A stretch of DNA of 64,000 bases, taken from positions 1-64,000 of the forward strand of contig JAFATG010000126.1 in assembly GCA_019244055.1 (NCBI GenBank), read 5' to 3'. The notes beneath the pieces are model-generated. The model made no database searches. It was given only the letters and a program-made list of their open reading frames with translations, and was not told where the DNA came from. The stretch comes from Acidobacteriaceae bacterium. Its GTDB lineage: Bacteria > Acidobacteriota > Terriglobia > Bryobacterales > Bryobacteraceae. Every line of letters begins with the position of its first letter. The stretch's first letter is position 1. A program made the translations under genes and the position numbers. Positions 9,319 to 19,618 of the stretch are shown here, piece by piece.

Positions 9319-9891
9319 CTACTGGACGATGCCGCTGAAAATGTCGGCTATTCTAATCGCGCCATTGCCGATCGAGCCCGGGAGCGGAACCGTCTGTGTG
9401 AAATTCAGGACCCGCTCCGAACCGCTTTCGCAGAGATGGACACGCAGTTCCTGAGGGTCCACAATCCACACCGCAAGGCAGTGGGCATCCCGCAGGAACA
9501 GATCCTTCTTCTTTTGAAGCTCCGGCCACGTGTTCGACTCGGACCTCACCTCGACCACGAGTTGTGGGCTGCCCTGAGGGTACCCGCCGTGTTCATCGGC
9601 AGCGATCCAGCGCGCCCGGTCGATCACAAATACGTCAGGTCGCGGACCTTCCATAATTCCAAGGTTTATCGTTGTGTCAAGCCGGACCACATAGCCTGGC
9701 AGAACCGCCGCTTCGAGGAGGCGCTGTACCGCATGGCATAGATCCTGATGACGGCGACTCGGGCTGGGCGACAAGATCACTTCTCCGTTGATAAGCTCGT
9801 CCCGGCTGCCAGGCGGGGCGTTGAACCTTGTGTATTCGTCGAACCTCACTACCCCTTCATTATCGGTCAATGCCGGACCTTTACGACTCAT
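9319..9891 (-). CDS. Uma2 family endonuclease-like protein (DUF820)
   Basis: DELINGEVILSPSPSRRHQDLCHAV...GPRPDVFVIDR...PQLVVEVRSESN. Confidence 0.85.
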   Translation of the reverse strand: MSRKGPALTDNEGVVRFDEYTRFNAPPGSRDELINGEVILSPSPSRRHQDLCHAVQRLLEAAVLPGYVVRLDTTINLGIMEGPRPDVFVIDRARWIAADEHGGYPQGSPQLVVEVRSESNTWPELQKKKDLFLRDAHCLAVWIVDPQELRVHLCESGSERVLNFTQTVPLPGSIGNGAIRIADIFSGIVQ

Positions 9892-9911
9892 TGCATCTCA
9901 CCAGACGATCT

Positions 9912-11093
9912 CTACGCAACCTTCACCGAACTCGAATGGATTACATCCGTCATCCTGCGATGCCACTCCACATCCCGCCACATACCCGCAAACTGCGGCC
10001 CATTGAAATTGCTGGTCGCCATCGCGACCCAACGCCCCGTCGCAGCGGCAGTGCGAACACCCAGTTCGCATAGCTGCTTGAGCCAATCCCATTCCAGTAA
10101 GGGCCAATCCTTGTAGTCGACCAGACTCCAACACTCCGTAGTAATCAACGGCTTGCCGGAAGTACGAGACCAATCAGCGCACATCTCGATGCGCTCTTTC
10201 AGTTTGTTATCCCAGTAATCACGCCTTTGCATGTAAACGCGCTTCGCGTTGTTCACCAGGTTCCTGTAACCTTCCGGATCGAAGCGCTCGTAATGGTAGC
10301 CAACCTCCTCGTAGTACCCAGGTGCCTGCGCCATCCAGATATGCGGTTCCAGGAAGTCGAGCATGGTTATATCCTGCTGCTTCCATGTCTCGTACTCACT
10401 CGTTTGCGAGAACGTATAGTCGAGATCCGGATATGCGCTGCGCACCTCCTGAATGGCGCGACTCATCCAGTCGGCATTTTCTGCCGAAGCTCGCTTGAAC
10501 CCCGGGGGCAGGAAGGGCGCCCAAACGTCAAGCGGCCATTCATTGCACAGATCAACGTAGAGAATGTGCGGGAGCAGATCGTCGCGAGCAATCGAATCAA
10601 GCGTCACCTTCCAAATCCGGCCATGATCCTCAGGCGTGTGGATGCGCATAAACGTTTGGTCGGGATCATGCCTGAACCAAGTGGATAACCCGACGCGCAG
10701 CTTCCGGTCCCCGCACTTACGAATGAACTGATTGAGAGCCGGTTGAACCTGGACGATGTTTTTAGCAGGGCTTCCCCAGTCTTGAGTGCTCCAGCACGGG
10801 ATGAGCTCCCAGGCCGCGCTCGGATTCGCCGCTATGAAGTGCGGATAGGCATCAATGCGAACCGCATCGTAGCCACGCTGAATAAGGCCATCCAGCGCGA
10901 GATCCCAGTCCTCATATCCCGCCCCTGGCCAGCGTCGCTCCAGCCACGAGAAATCCCACATCGTGATGGCAAATGGACGCTGAATCGCATGTAGGCGCCT
11001 AGCCCGGCTTTCCTGGGGTGCTTGGTCCGGGGCTTTTACCGCCGTGCTCGCCACACCCGTGACTGAGCTGATTAAGAACGACCTTCGGTCCAT
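9912..11093 (-). CDS. Cellulase-like family protein with Tat-type leader
   Basis: MDRRSFLISSVTGVASTAV leader; MWDFSWLERRWPGAGYEDWDLALDGLIQRGYDAVRIDAYPHF glycosidase-like barrel. Confidence 0.75.
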   Translation of the reverse strand: MDRRSFLISSVTGVASTAVKAPDQAPQESRARRLHAIQRPFAITMWDFSWLERRWPGAGYEDWDLALDGLIQRGYDAVRIDAYPHFIAANPSAAWELIPCWSTQDWGSPAKNIVQVQPALNQFIRKCGDRKLRVGLSTWFRHDPDQTFMRIHTPEDHGRIWKVTLDSIARDDLLPHILYVDLCNEWPLDVWAPFLPPGFKRASAENADWMSRAIQEVRSAYPDLDYTFSQTSEYETWKQQDITMLDFLEPHIWMAQAPGYYEEVGYHYERFDPEGYRNLVNNAKRVYMQRRDYWDNKLKERIEMCADWSRTSGKPLITTECWSLVDYKDWPLLEWDWLKQLCELGVRTAAATGRWVAMATSNFNGPQFAGMWRDVEWHRRMTDVIHSSSVKVA

Positions 11094-11307
11094 GCAGGCG
11101 TTCTATCACGCACCGCCTCGAAGCCTCGCTGGACTCGGCGGAACGTCCAGCTTGCCGCCCTGCAACCGGGCACTGTACGATGCGCATGGCGGCGTGGCTC
11201 GCGGCAAAGAGGGCAAGCGAATCCGTTGGGGATTCGTCTTCTGGATGGGGATGCCCAGGAGCCCCGGCTGTATTCGATGTCACATTTCCCTTAGGCTGTA
11301 TTTCAGT

Positions 11308-12078
11308 TCAAGCGGCAAGCTCAGTGACAACTTCCGCGCGATGGCTCCAAGGCACCGGTTCAATATGGTAATTGTTGAAGGCGTCCATAACCCCCCCTGA
11401 AATTGTCTGCTCCGCGTCATTAAGTACGGCATATGCTTTCGATTCCGGAGGACGCACTTCCCGCGTGTCGTTCCAGGCGTAAATGAATGCTTCTGCATTG
11501 TCGCGGGTAGGGCGGTTAATGGCCTGGACGATGCGCTCTGGCTGCTTGCGGGATTTCGGCACGACAAAATCGAACAGGTGGTCAAATCCGCTGATGCCCG
11601 TGAATTTTACCTTTGGGGTATAGCGGATGTCGTTCACATCGAGCCACGCAATTACATCTTCATAGAAAAGGCTCTCCACGACAGGCTTTGCAAGGAAAAA
11701 CAGGTCATTGACTGCAAGCATCGCCTGAATGAGATTGTGCTTGCGCAGCGGGAAGGTTTCGCCAGTTGCTCGAATCTCAAGCGTTTGATTGTTTAACCTC
11801 ACCCCAAAACCGGCGAGGGTCATTCGTAGAAGGTCTTGCCGCTTTTCAGTATTCAGGTTGCATCCCGAAGCTTCCAGGTCGTGAATGGTGTAACTGTCAT
11901 CGCTGAGAAGGTATCCGCCATTCTCGCGCCGAGCGTAAATTTGGAGTGCATCGTTATGACGGTCGAGATAGGGCGTTGTTATTTCCACCCAATCACCATT
12001 CACCTCCCGCAAGGTGGTTTTGTCCTTCAGCCAGGCGCGGTAATCATTCAAAAGCTTTTCGATTTCAGCGATGCTCAT
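11308..12078 (-). CDS. DUF1828/DUF1829-like domain protein
   Basis: ORF restarted at ATG 12078 ([21 protein letters not shown]...[25 protein letters not shown]); ATGA overlap with the upstream reading frame. Confidence 0.75.
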   Translation of the reverse strand: MSIAEIEKLLNDYRAWLKDKTTLREVNGDWVEITTPYLDRHNDALQIYARRENGGYLLSDDSYTIHDLEASGCNLNTEKRQDLLRMTLAGFGVRLNNQTLEIRATGETFPLRKHNLIQAMLAVNDLFFLAKPVVESLFYEDVIAWLDVNDIRYTPKVKFTGISGFDHLFDFVVPKSRKQPERIVQAINRPTRDNAEAFIYAWNDTREVRPPESKAYAVLNDAEQTISGGVMDAFNNYHIEPVPWSHRAEVVTELAA

Positions 12079-12522
12079 GAGAACAGTCCCATTTGAATGT
12101 CGGGAGCCAAAGTGACATTGCCATGCCGCATAAACGCTTGAAATTTCGAGAACAGGTCGCCGGTTGTGGGATAGATGTCGGCAGGTGCCGGAATAGCCCA
12201 TTTATCGCCGTAGCCTTCGATAAATGTGAAGGTGTGGGCAGGGTATTTCCTGGTCATCGGGATTACGGTGCGGACGGCCATCCAAGTCTAAGCGCATCAG
12301 CACTATCGCCTGACGGGCACGGTTTTGGTAGGTTGCTTTGGTCAGCTTTATTTGGCCGCGCGTCACGTCCAGCATAAAGTTCTCGCGTTTATCGGGAGAG
12401 GTGAGAGGAATGGCGAGTCTGCTGCCAGGCTCTGGAAAAAACCATTGTTTATCATCGACACGCTGCTTCTCCATCGAAATGAGCGCATCAGCCTCGGCTT
12501 GCGAGATATTGATATCAGCCAT
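12075..12522 (-). pseudogene. DUF6978-like protein, split by a frameshift
   Basis: Frame A ends ...[12 protein letters not shown], frame B continues [34 protein letters not shown]...; junction ~12215-12222. Confidence 0.65.
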
Positions 12523-12600
12523 AGACGTCAGTTCAAATTAAGCTGTTCAGCTACAAAAAACATTTCCTTCTCGTTTTGTCTCGTATGATAATACTTCAAC

Positions 12601-13453
12601 GTGATCGTGCCTTCTGATCTTGCGCTGTCCAGGCGTTTAGAGCGGGCGGAAGGGTACGCGTGTGTCCAATCGGCCGAGGCACGCCGCCGTCTGTTTCCGG
12701 ATTGCGGCGCCGAGTGGATCGAATGTACCGGAGCCTACGCCGTGTTTGATAGTCCGCACTCGCCCGTTACTCAGAGCTTCGGACTCGGCCTATTTGAGGA
12801 ACTGACGGCAGCTTCGCTAGACAGAATCGACCGGTTCTTTTTTGACCGCGGTGCGCCCGCGGGATCATGAAGTGAGTCCGTTCGCTGGTACTGCGGCGAT
12901 CTGCCTGCTGTGTGCTCGCCATTACCGGCCGATCGAGATTGGTAACGTCATGTATCGTCCCGTGGAGAAGCCTGCGGCCGAAGAAGATCGTAATATCTCG
13001 GTGCGAGTCATCGGTCCGGAAGAATGCCAAGTGTGGATCGACGTGAACGCGAAGGGATGGGCGCAGGAGCACCCGGAGCTGCTTGAGTATTTGCAGCAAA
13101 GTAGCGCGATCTTTTCGGCTCGCCAGCAAAGTGTCTGCTTTCTGGCCGAGTTTGGTGGTCAACCGGGCGCCGCTGGTGCATTATGTCTACACGAGCGCGT
13201 TGCCCTCTTTGCAGGCGCCGCGACGATTCCCGAATTGCGTCGTTTGGGACTGCAAGCGGCGCTCTTTCGAGAACGCATGCGCTACGCCTTTAACCACGGG
13301 TGTGATCTGGCCATGATGGTCGCCGCCGCCGGCAGCGATTCCCAACGCAATGCCGAACATCATGGTTTCCGAATCGCTTACACACGCATCAAGTGGCGCC
13401 TATTACCGGCGGCCAATTCCGGCTATAAAGCGTCCGATTCGCTGAGGGTTTAG
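12601..13453 (+). pseudogene. GNAT family N-acetyltransferase, split by a frameshift
   Basis: Frame A MIVPSDLALSRRLERAEGYACVQ...FFFDRGAPA|GS*, frame B DHEVSPFAGTAAICLLCARHYRPIE...GLQAALFRERMRYAFNHGCDLAMMVAAAGS. Confidence 0.7.
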
Positions 13454-13562
13454 GCCCAGACAGGAGAAATACACTGATCCTCATGGTCGAAAATGCTGGA
13501 ATTATCCCCACAGAGAGCAGTGAGTTGTACGCGAGCGAGTCGCTCGTCACCATCACCCAGAT

Positions 13563-14255
13563 TCAAGGGTGTCGAAAACTCAGTTCGACCGCGGCCTCGC
13601 TACTCACAGGAGCGCCGCCTCGAATCGCAGGTTTGAATCTCCATTTCTTGACGGCTTCGATCGCACTCGCGTCCAGGCCAAATCCGAGCGGCTCTATTAC
13701 GTGAATATCTCTGGCATGGCCCGTTTCATCAACCGTCAGTGAAACCAATATGGTTCCACCAACATCCCTTGAGGCCGCCGCTCGTGTGTACTGCGGTTCC
13801 TCCTTTGAGATTAGTTGAGGCTCACTATCATTCTTGAGCTTGGGATAAAGCGGGGGCAGAGAATTTTGTAACTCCTTGGCTTCTTCTGTTTTGTTTTGCT
13901 CAAGCAGCGCCTTGACCAGCCTGCGTTTGACCACGGTTGCCGCTTCCTGGTAAAGAGGCCCGTTCGCTTCCAGAATCGACAGCGCAGAACGGAGTGCCTG
14001 CTCGCCAGCGGCGTAATCTCCCGTGTGCATCAGGGCTGCTCCGAGCTTCGAGTAGTACTGCGCGATGCCAACCGAGCGATGACCCATGCCGGACGACCAG
14101 ACCGCAATGATCTCTCTGAGCGTCTCGGCATCTTTGTCCCACAGCATTTTGCTCCGGTAGACGGACTCTTGCGTAGTCAGGTCAGTGAGGGTTTGGTCAA
14201 AATGGGCCTGAATCGAAAGAGAGAGCAACATCAAACCGAGACCGACCCTGTGCAT
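13563..14255 (-). CDS. TonB C-terminal domain protein with TPR-like N-terminus
   Basis: VGGTILVSLTVDETGHARDIHVIEPLGFGLDASAIEAVKKWRFKPA. Confidence 0.85.
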   Translation of the reverse strand: MHRVGLGLMLLSLSIQAHFDQTLTDLTTQESVYRSKMLWDKDAETLREIIAVWSSGMGHRSVGIAQYYSKLGAALMHTGDYAAGEQALRSALSILEANGPLYQEAATVVKRRLVKALLEQNKTEEAKELQNSLPPLYPKLKNDSEPQLISKEEPQYTRAAASRDVGGTILVSLTVDETGHARDIHVIEPLGFGLDASAIEAVKKWRFKPAIRGGAPVSSEAAVELSFRHP

Positions 14256-14346
14256 ATCTATTTCCCTGATCCCTAACAGGTGAGAGAAGACGGGAATTTG
14301 TTACCGGCTTCGCGATCGTGTGTTTCCATACGCCCAATTCGCGCAG

Positions 14347-16662
14347 TCACTCCTTCAAGCGAAACTCCCCATGCAGCTTGGCGGTTGAATCTTCGCCCAC
14401 CCAGACGTCGAACTGCTCCGGCTCGACCACCCATTCTTTCTTAGCCGGGCTCCAGAACTGCAACTCGTCCCGACCCAGCTTGAAGCGAACGGTGCGTTTC
14501 GCGCCCGGTTCCAACGTCACTTTTTCGAATCCTTTCAACTGTCGCACTGGACGCGAAGCGCTACCGGCACGCTGGTGAATATAGAGCTGCACCACGGAAT
14601 CACCCACGCGGTTACCTGTGTTCGTCACATCGGCCGATACTTCGATCGTGGCTCCCGTGTGCGCCTCCGTGGGACTCACTTCGATGTGGTCAAAGGAAAA
14701 CGTTGTGTAGCTGAGACCGTAGCCAAACGGGTACAGCGGAGTGCTCAGGACGTCCCAATATCGCGACTTGAATTCGGGCGAGGTCTCCGGCAGCTGCGTG
14801 ACGTTATGGCTGTAATAGATCGGAACTTGTCCCGTTACCCGCGGCCAGCTAACGGGTAAGTGCCCAGCCGGATTGACATCCCCAAACAGCACGTCGGCGA
14901 TACCGCTTCCGCCCTGGCTTCCGGGGTACCACGCCTCCACGATCGCTGGGACATGCTGGGCAGCCCAAGAGACGTCCAGCGGACGCCCGTTGATGAGGAC
15001 TAACACGACCGGTTTACCGGTGCCTGCAACAGCCTCCAGCATTTCTTGCTGGCCGTGCGAAAGCTTCAGCGAGGATCGCGATGCCGACTCGCCGCTCATC
15101 AGTGCAAGCTCGCCCAGCACGAGCACACTAACATCCGCGCGCCGCGCAACTGCCACAGCATCCTCGACGGCCTTACGAGATTCTTCAGCGCTCTGTTTCG
15201 GCTGCTCCTTCATCGCTGAGATCGGAATGCCTTCAAAAGGCGATGGAATGTCGCGCCAGATGTTCGGCCCATGTGCGTACTCGACACGCACCGCCTTACC
15301 GGCCTTCTCCCGAATACCTTGCAGAACGCTGACCGTTGGTCCCGGCTTCACCATTGAGCCCCACATTCCCAGCAGATCCATCTCTGCATCTGCCAGAGGG
15401 CCGATCACTGCGATTGAACTGATTTTCTTGCCCGCCTTATCCAAAGGCAGTAATGCGTTCTCATTCCGCAACAGCACGATCGAGCGTTGCGCCGCCTGAC
15501 GTGCAGCTTGTTTATGCTGAGGATCGTTCACCACCTGTTCCATTCGCGATTCATCTGTATAGGGGTGCTCAAAAAGGCCCATGCGGATCTTGGCCTCAAG
15601 TATTGGCCGCACGGAATCATCGATCTGCTGCATGGAAATGCGCTGCTGCTGCACTTCCTCTCCCAGGTACTTGAAATAACTCCCGCTGGCCATATCCATG
15701 TTTAGCCCGGCGGTGAACGCCTTGTAGGCGGCATCTTGCGAATCGCGCGCATACCCATGAGTGATGAGGCTGTGAACCGCCATCGCATCACTTACGACGA
15801 AGCCTCGATAGCCCCAGATCTCATGCAGTACGTGTTGCAAGAGGAAACGGTTGCCGCTGGCGGGAACGTCATTCAGGTCCATGTAGGCGCTCATCACGCT
15901 GCCCACACCCGCGTCGAGTGCCGCCTTGAATGGCGGAAAATAAACGTTCCAAAGCTCCTCTTCCGGGATATACGAGGAGTCATAATCGCGGCCGCCATCG
16001 GCCGCTCCGTAACCCGCGAAATGCTTCACGCACGCGAGTAAGCGATCGGTGCCACCTGGTTCGTTTCCTTGAAACCCTCGGACTTGTGCGCGTGCGATCG
16101 CGGCCCCGAGGTATGGATCCTCCCCGGCGCCTTCCACCATGCGTCCCCAACGGGCATCTCGCGCGATGTCCACCATCGGCGCGAACGTCCATTGAATCCC
16201 TGCGGCTCGCGCTTCGGCCGCTGCGACACTCTGCGCTTGCTCCACAAGCTTTGGATCCCACGACGACGCCATCGCGATCGGCGCAGGAAAAATCGTTCGG
16301 TAGCCATGTATCACATCGAGCCCGAACAGAACCGGAATGTGCAGCCGCGATTGCTCCACGGCAATGTGCTGCAACCGATTGATCTCTTTCGGATCGGAAA
16401 CCCACAGCACGGAGCCCGCTCCGAGCCGCTGAATAATCTGTTCGGGCGTTTCTTGCACGTTCTGTTTGAACTCGGGAACCGGAAAACCGGGGAGCTGCGA
16501 TAACTGTGCTACCTTCTCTTCGAGCGTCATTTGTCGAAGCAGATCGCTTGCTTTTGTCTTGATCTGGGCATCGTCACTGGCACTAAGGCCGCCATCTTGC
16601 GCTTTGATCCCAAGTCGCAAGCAAGCAATCGCGGCTGCCATTACCAGGATGCGCTTCTTCAC
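14347..16662 (-). CDS. bglX: Beta-glucosidase, GH3 family (BglX-like), secreted
   Basis: Signal peptide; LFGLDVIHGYRTIFPAPI, GFVVSDAMAVHSL catalytic Asp region, C-terminal fibronectin III-like domain. Confidence 0.93.
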   Translation of the reverse strand: MKKRILVMAAAIACLRLGIKAQDGGLSASDDAQIKTKASDLLRQMTLEEKVAQLSQLPGFPVPEFKQNVQETPEQIIQRLGAGSVLWVSDPKEINRLQHIAVEQSRLHIPVLFGLDVIHGYRTIFPAPIAMASSWDPKLVEQAQSVAAAEARAAGIQWTFAPMVDIARDARWGRMVEGAGEDPYLGAAIARAQVRGFQGNEPGGTDRLLACVKHFAGYGAADGGRDYDSSYIPEEELWNVYFPPFKAALDAGVGSVMSAYMDLNDVPASGNRFLLQHVLHEIWGYRGFVVSDAMAVHSLITHGYARDSQDAAYKAFTAGLNMDMASGSYFKYLGEEVQQQRISMQQIDDSVRPILEAKIRMGLFEHPYTDESRMEQVVNDPQHKQAARQAAQRSIVLLRNENALLPLDKAGKKISSIAVIGPLADAEMDLLGMWGSMVKPGPTVSVLQGIREKAGKAVRVEYAHGPNIWRDIPSPFEGIPISAMKEQPKQSAEESRKAVEDAVAVARRADVSVLVLGELALMSGESASRSSLKLSHGQQEMLEAVAGTGKPVVLVLINGRPLDVSWAAQHVPAIVEAWYPGSQGGSGIADVLFGDVNPAGHLPVSWPRVTGQVPIYYSHNVTQLPETSPEFKSRYWDVLSTPLYPFGYGLSYTTFSFDHIEVSPTEAHTGATIEVSADVTNTGNRVGDSVVQLYIHQRAGSASRPVRQLKGFEKVTLEPGAKRTVRFKLGRDELQFWSPAKKEWVVEPEQFDVWVGEDSTAKLHGEFRLKE

Positions 16663-16844
16663 GCCCTTCCTCCTCGCTTCCGGTGCAGATATCGTTCGAG
16701 TGAGATCAGAACTGCGCCTCTTCTGTCGAGGAGTTTATAACATCCAACCCGCATAAGCGGCAGCGCCGTATTCGAAAGCCTGGAGCAATCTGAAACGTAC
16801 CCTGACCCTGCTGCGTATGCTTAATCGACTCTCGCCTTACCGAT

Positions 16845-18194
16845 ATGCACCGTCTCGTTTTAGCCCTGATTCCGACTCTCACCGCATGCCTGTTTGCGCA
16901 GGAAGCTCCGGTTACGTTTAAGAGCGACGTCGCGTTGGCACGCGTCGATGCACAGGTACTGGATCGGGGTGGGCGTGCGGTGACCGGCCTCGAGGCGAGC
17001 GATTTTGTGCTTCGAGTCGACGGGCGCGTTGTGCCTATCCGCAATTTCGCCAGCGAAAACATGCCCATCGATATTCTTCTGTTGCTGGATGTGAGCGGCA
17101 GTATGCAGCCTCATATCGAACGTATCTCTTCCGCTGCGCAACAGGCGCTGGATGTGCTTGCCGCCAAAGATCGTGTATCGATCATGGTCTTCGATACAAA
17201 CACTCGCCTGCGCTTACCGTTTCGGGCAAGCCATACTGAGATCACGGCGGAGCTGAACCGATTGCTCCGCTCGGAGCGATTTAACGGTGGTACTCATATC
17301 ACCCATGCCTTGCTGGAGGCGGCGAGCTATGTGCAGCGAGAGGCTCGCCCGGACGCGCGCCGTGCGATGGTAATTCTCACCGATGATGAGACGCAGGATT
17401 CCGAGGACGAGCCGCGCGTCGAGAACGCGCTTGCACAGGCAAATGCGGTGCTCAGCTTTCTTCAGGCGCCGTATGAACCGCCCGTCATGAATGGCGGCGG
17501 GCGGCGGCCTCGTCGCACGTGGGGTGGTGGAGGTTGGCCGGGCGCTGGTACAGGCTGGCCGGGCGGAGGAGGCGTCGGATTTCCAGGCGGCGGTCCGGTG
17601 ATTTTGGGGCGCGGCGGGCCCGGCGGCTATGGTGGTGATCCCTCGCATACGGCCGGAACCGCGACCATCGCCGGTGACTCGGGCGGCGACACAATCCGCG
17701 TGGATGAAGCTTCCGCACTTGAAGACACCCTGGCCCGATTACGCCAGCGCTATACCTTCAATTTCTATTTCCCGCCCAACGTGGCCGAGCGTGCAGCCGT
17801 ACATGTAGATCTCTCACAGGAAGCCAGAATTCGGTACATGGATGCCGAGCTGCATTCGCGCCAGGTATTCGTTTCGGCTCAAGGATCTGGCGAGCACTCC
17901 GGACCTACGGTGATCACTCGCTCCCACGTCAACGATGCCGCGAACAATGTCAGCGGCTCGGACGGTGAGACGACGGCCGAACCCTCATCTTCGGGACACC
18001 GGCGTGTTGCTGTCAATGAGGAGAGCGGGCCTCGCGTAAACCTCCCTAGTGATGATTCCGATCCTTCAATTCCGCACGCCCAGGCACCGGCGAGCCAAGG
18101 TACTCCTCCGTCGAATACACAAGCCCAGGGCAGCCAAAATTCTGCTGGCGGCGGATGGCCTCGTACGCACCAAGACAATCCCAATCCTCAGTAG
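16845..18194 (+). CDS. VWA domain-containing protein (VWFA-related acidobacterial type) with Gly-rich insertion
   Basis: ILLLLDVSGSMQPHI MIDAS motif; Gly/Pro/Trp-rich segment; disordered C-terminus. Confidence 0.9.
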   Translation: MHRLVLALIPTLTACLFAQEAPVTFKSDVALARVDAQVLDRGGRAVTGLEASDFVLRVDGRVVPIRNFASENMPIDILLLLDVSGSMQPHIERISSAAQQALDVLAAKDRVSIMVFDTNTRLRLPFRASHTEITAELNRLLRSERFNGGTHITHALLEAASYVQREARPDARRAMVILTDDETQDSEDEPRVENALAQANAVLSFLQAPYEPPVMNGGGRRPRRTWGGGGWPGAGTGWPGGGGVGFPGGGPVILGRGGPGGYGGDPSHTAGTATIAGDSGGDTIRVDEASALEDTLARLRQRYTFNFYFPPNVAERAAVHVDLSQEARIRYMDAELHSRQVFVSAQGSGEHSGPTVITRSHVNDAANNVSGSDGETTAEPSSSGHRRVAVNEESGPRVNLPSDDSDPSIPHAQAPASQGTPPSNTQAQGSQNSAGGGWPRTHQDNPNPQ

Positions 18195-18365
18195 CGGGTT
18201 TTGCACTGAAGCGCTATTATCCTGTTGAACGTGCTCCACTCCCTCCCGGAGGGCGGCTTGGAAGCTAGGGCAATGGAGCGCAGACGATCTGTCGCTTCGC
18301 AGCGGCCTTAGCTCTCAAGGGCCACTGCAGCAACAACCTATTTCGCGCAATCCTGAAGGAAGCTC

Positions 18366-19349
18366 ATGAAGGCCATTGTTTATGAGGGCTTTGGTTCCCC
18401 CGACATTTTAAGATGTCAGGACATTGAAAAGCCAGCGCCTGGAGAGAACGAAGTCTTAATAAAGGTCCGTGCGGCTTCCATCAACCCACTCGACTGGAAG
18501 CTAATGAAGGGCGGCCCGTTCCTCGTCCGCATCCTGCTGGGGCTCGGCAAACCCAAGCTCCGAAGACCCGGCGTGGATGTGGCCGGCCACGTTGAGGCGA
18601 TCGGCAGGAATGTAACACAGTTCAAACCGGGTGACGAAGTGTTCGGCACGTGCGTGGGGGCCTTTGCCGAGTATGCGATTTCCGCATCCGTCTTCGGCAT
18701 CAAATCGGCGTTAGTCATAAAACCAGAGAACGTGACCTTCGAGCAGGCGGCCTCCGCACCCGTGGCGGCATTGACCGCGTTACAGGGTCTTCGCGACAAA
18801 GGACGGATTCAAGCGGGGCAGACGGTTTTGATCAACGGCGCGGCGGGTGGCGTGGGTACGTTCGCAGTGCAGATTGCCAAACTATTAGGTGCAAATGTGA
18901 CGGGTGTGTGCAGCACGGCGAATGTCGACATGGTTCGATCCATCGGCGCAGACCGGGTCATTGATTACACCCAAAATGATTTCACCAAGAGCGGGGAACG
19001 TTGCGACCTCTTCTTGGACTGCATTGGGAATCATTCTTTATCTGCATGCAGACGCGTTTTGAATCCCAAAGGCAGGCTTGTGATGGTCGGAGCGCCAGAC
19101 GATGGTCGAGCAATCGGTCTTCTAGCTCGCATCATTGGCGCGCTTGTGTGGTCACTATTCGGAACCAAGAAGATGGTCTTTTTCATCGCGCGGATGAATA
19201 AGCAGGATTTGACCACCGTGGGCGAGTACATAGCGGCCGGAAAGTTAAGACCAATTATCGATAAGCGGTACGCTTTGAATGAGGCGAGTGAGGCATTCCG
19301 GTATATGGAAAGAGGGCATGCCCGCGGTAAGGTAATAATCACCCCTTGA
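18366..19349 (+). CDS. NAD(P)-dependent alcohol dehydrogenase / quinone oxidoreductase-like MDR
   Basis: GVDVAGHVEAIGRNVTQFKPGDEVFG; GAAGGVGTFAVQIAKLLGA. Confidence 0.9.
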   Translation: MKAIVYEGFGSPDILRCQDIEKPAPGENEVLIKVRAASINPLDWKLMKGGPFLVRILLGLGKPKLRRPGVDVAGHVEAIGRNVTQFKPGDEVFGTCVGAFAEYAISASVFGIKSALVIKPENVTFEQAASAPVAALTALQGLRDKGRIQAGQTVLINGAAGGVGTFAVQIAKLLGANVTGVCSTANVDMVRSIGADRVIDYTQNDFTKSGERCDLFLDCIGNHSLSACRRVLNPKGRLVMVGAPDDGRAIGLLARIIGALVWSLFGTKKMVFFIARMNKQDLTTVGEYIAAGKLRPIIDKRYALNEASEAFRYMERGHARGKVIITP

Positions 19350-19618
19350 GCGTAAGAGCGAACCGAATCAAGGGGATGAACACAGCCGAGCGCATTAAAT
19401 ATCTGGATATTTTCCTCACGTCCTGCACTCGCTCTCTCTGTGAGTGCTATAGACTCCTTTCGAGGTCCACGGGGCAATTCGCGACCGCTAGTCTTCCCTC
19501 GGCTGGGACCTGAGCCGGATTGGCCCACGCAAGATCTCTTCCCTTCTCTTGGAATGACGTCGCTTTAAGGCAAGACAGTAACGCATCTTGAGAGCTTGTC
19601 CGTCAGTACAATGACCGC

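Noticed and set aside
12075-12522. Programmed +1 frameshift in the DUF6978-like gene
   Set aside because: A slow CGA codon sits at the junction, but reading through would drop a residue expected from family members, so a small deletion or sequencing indel is simpler.
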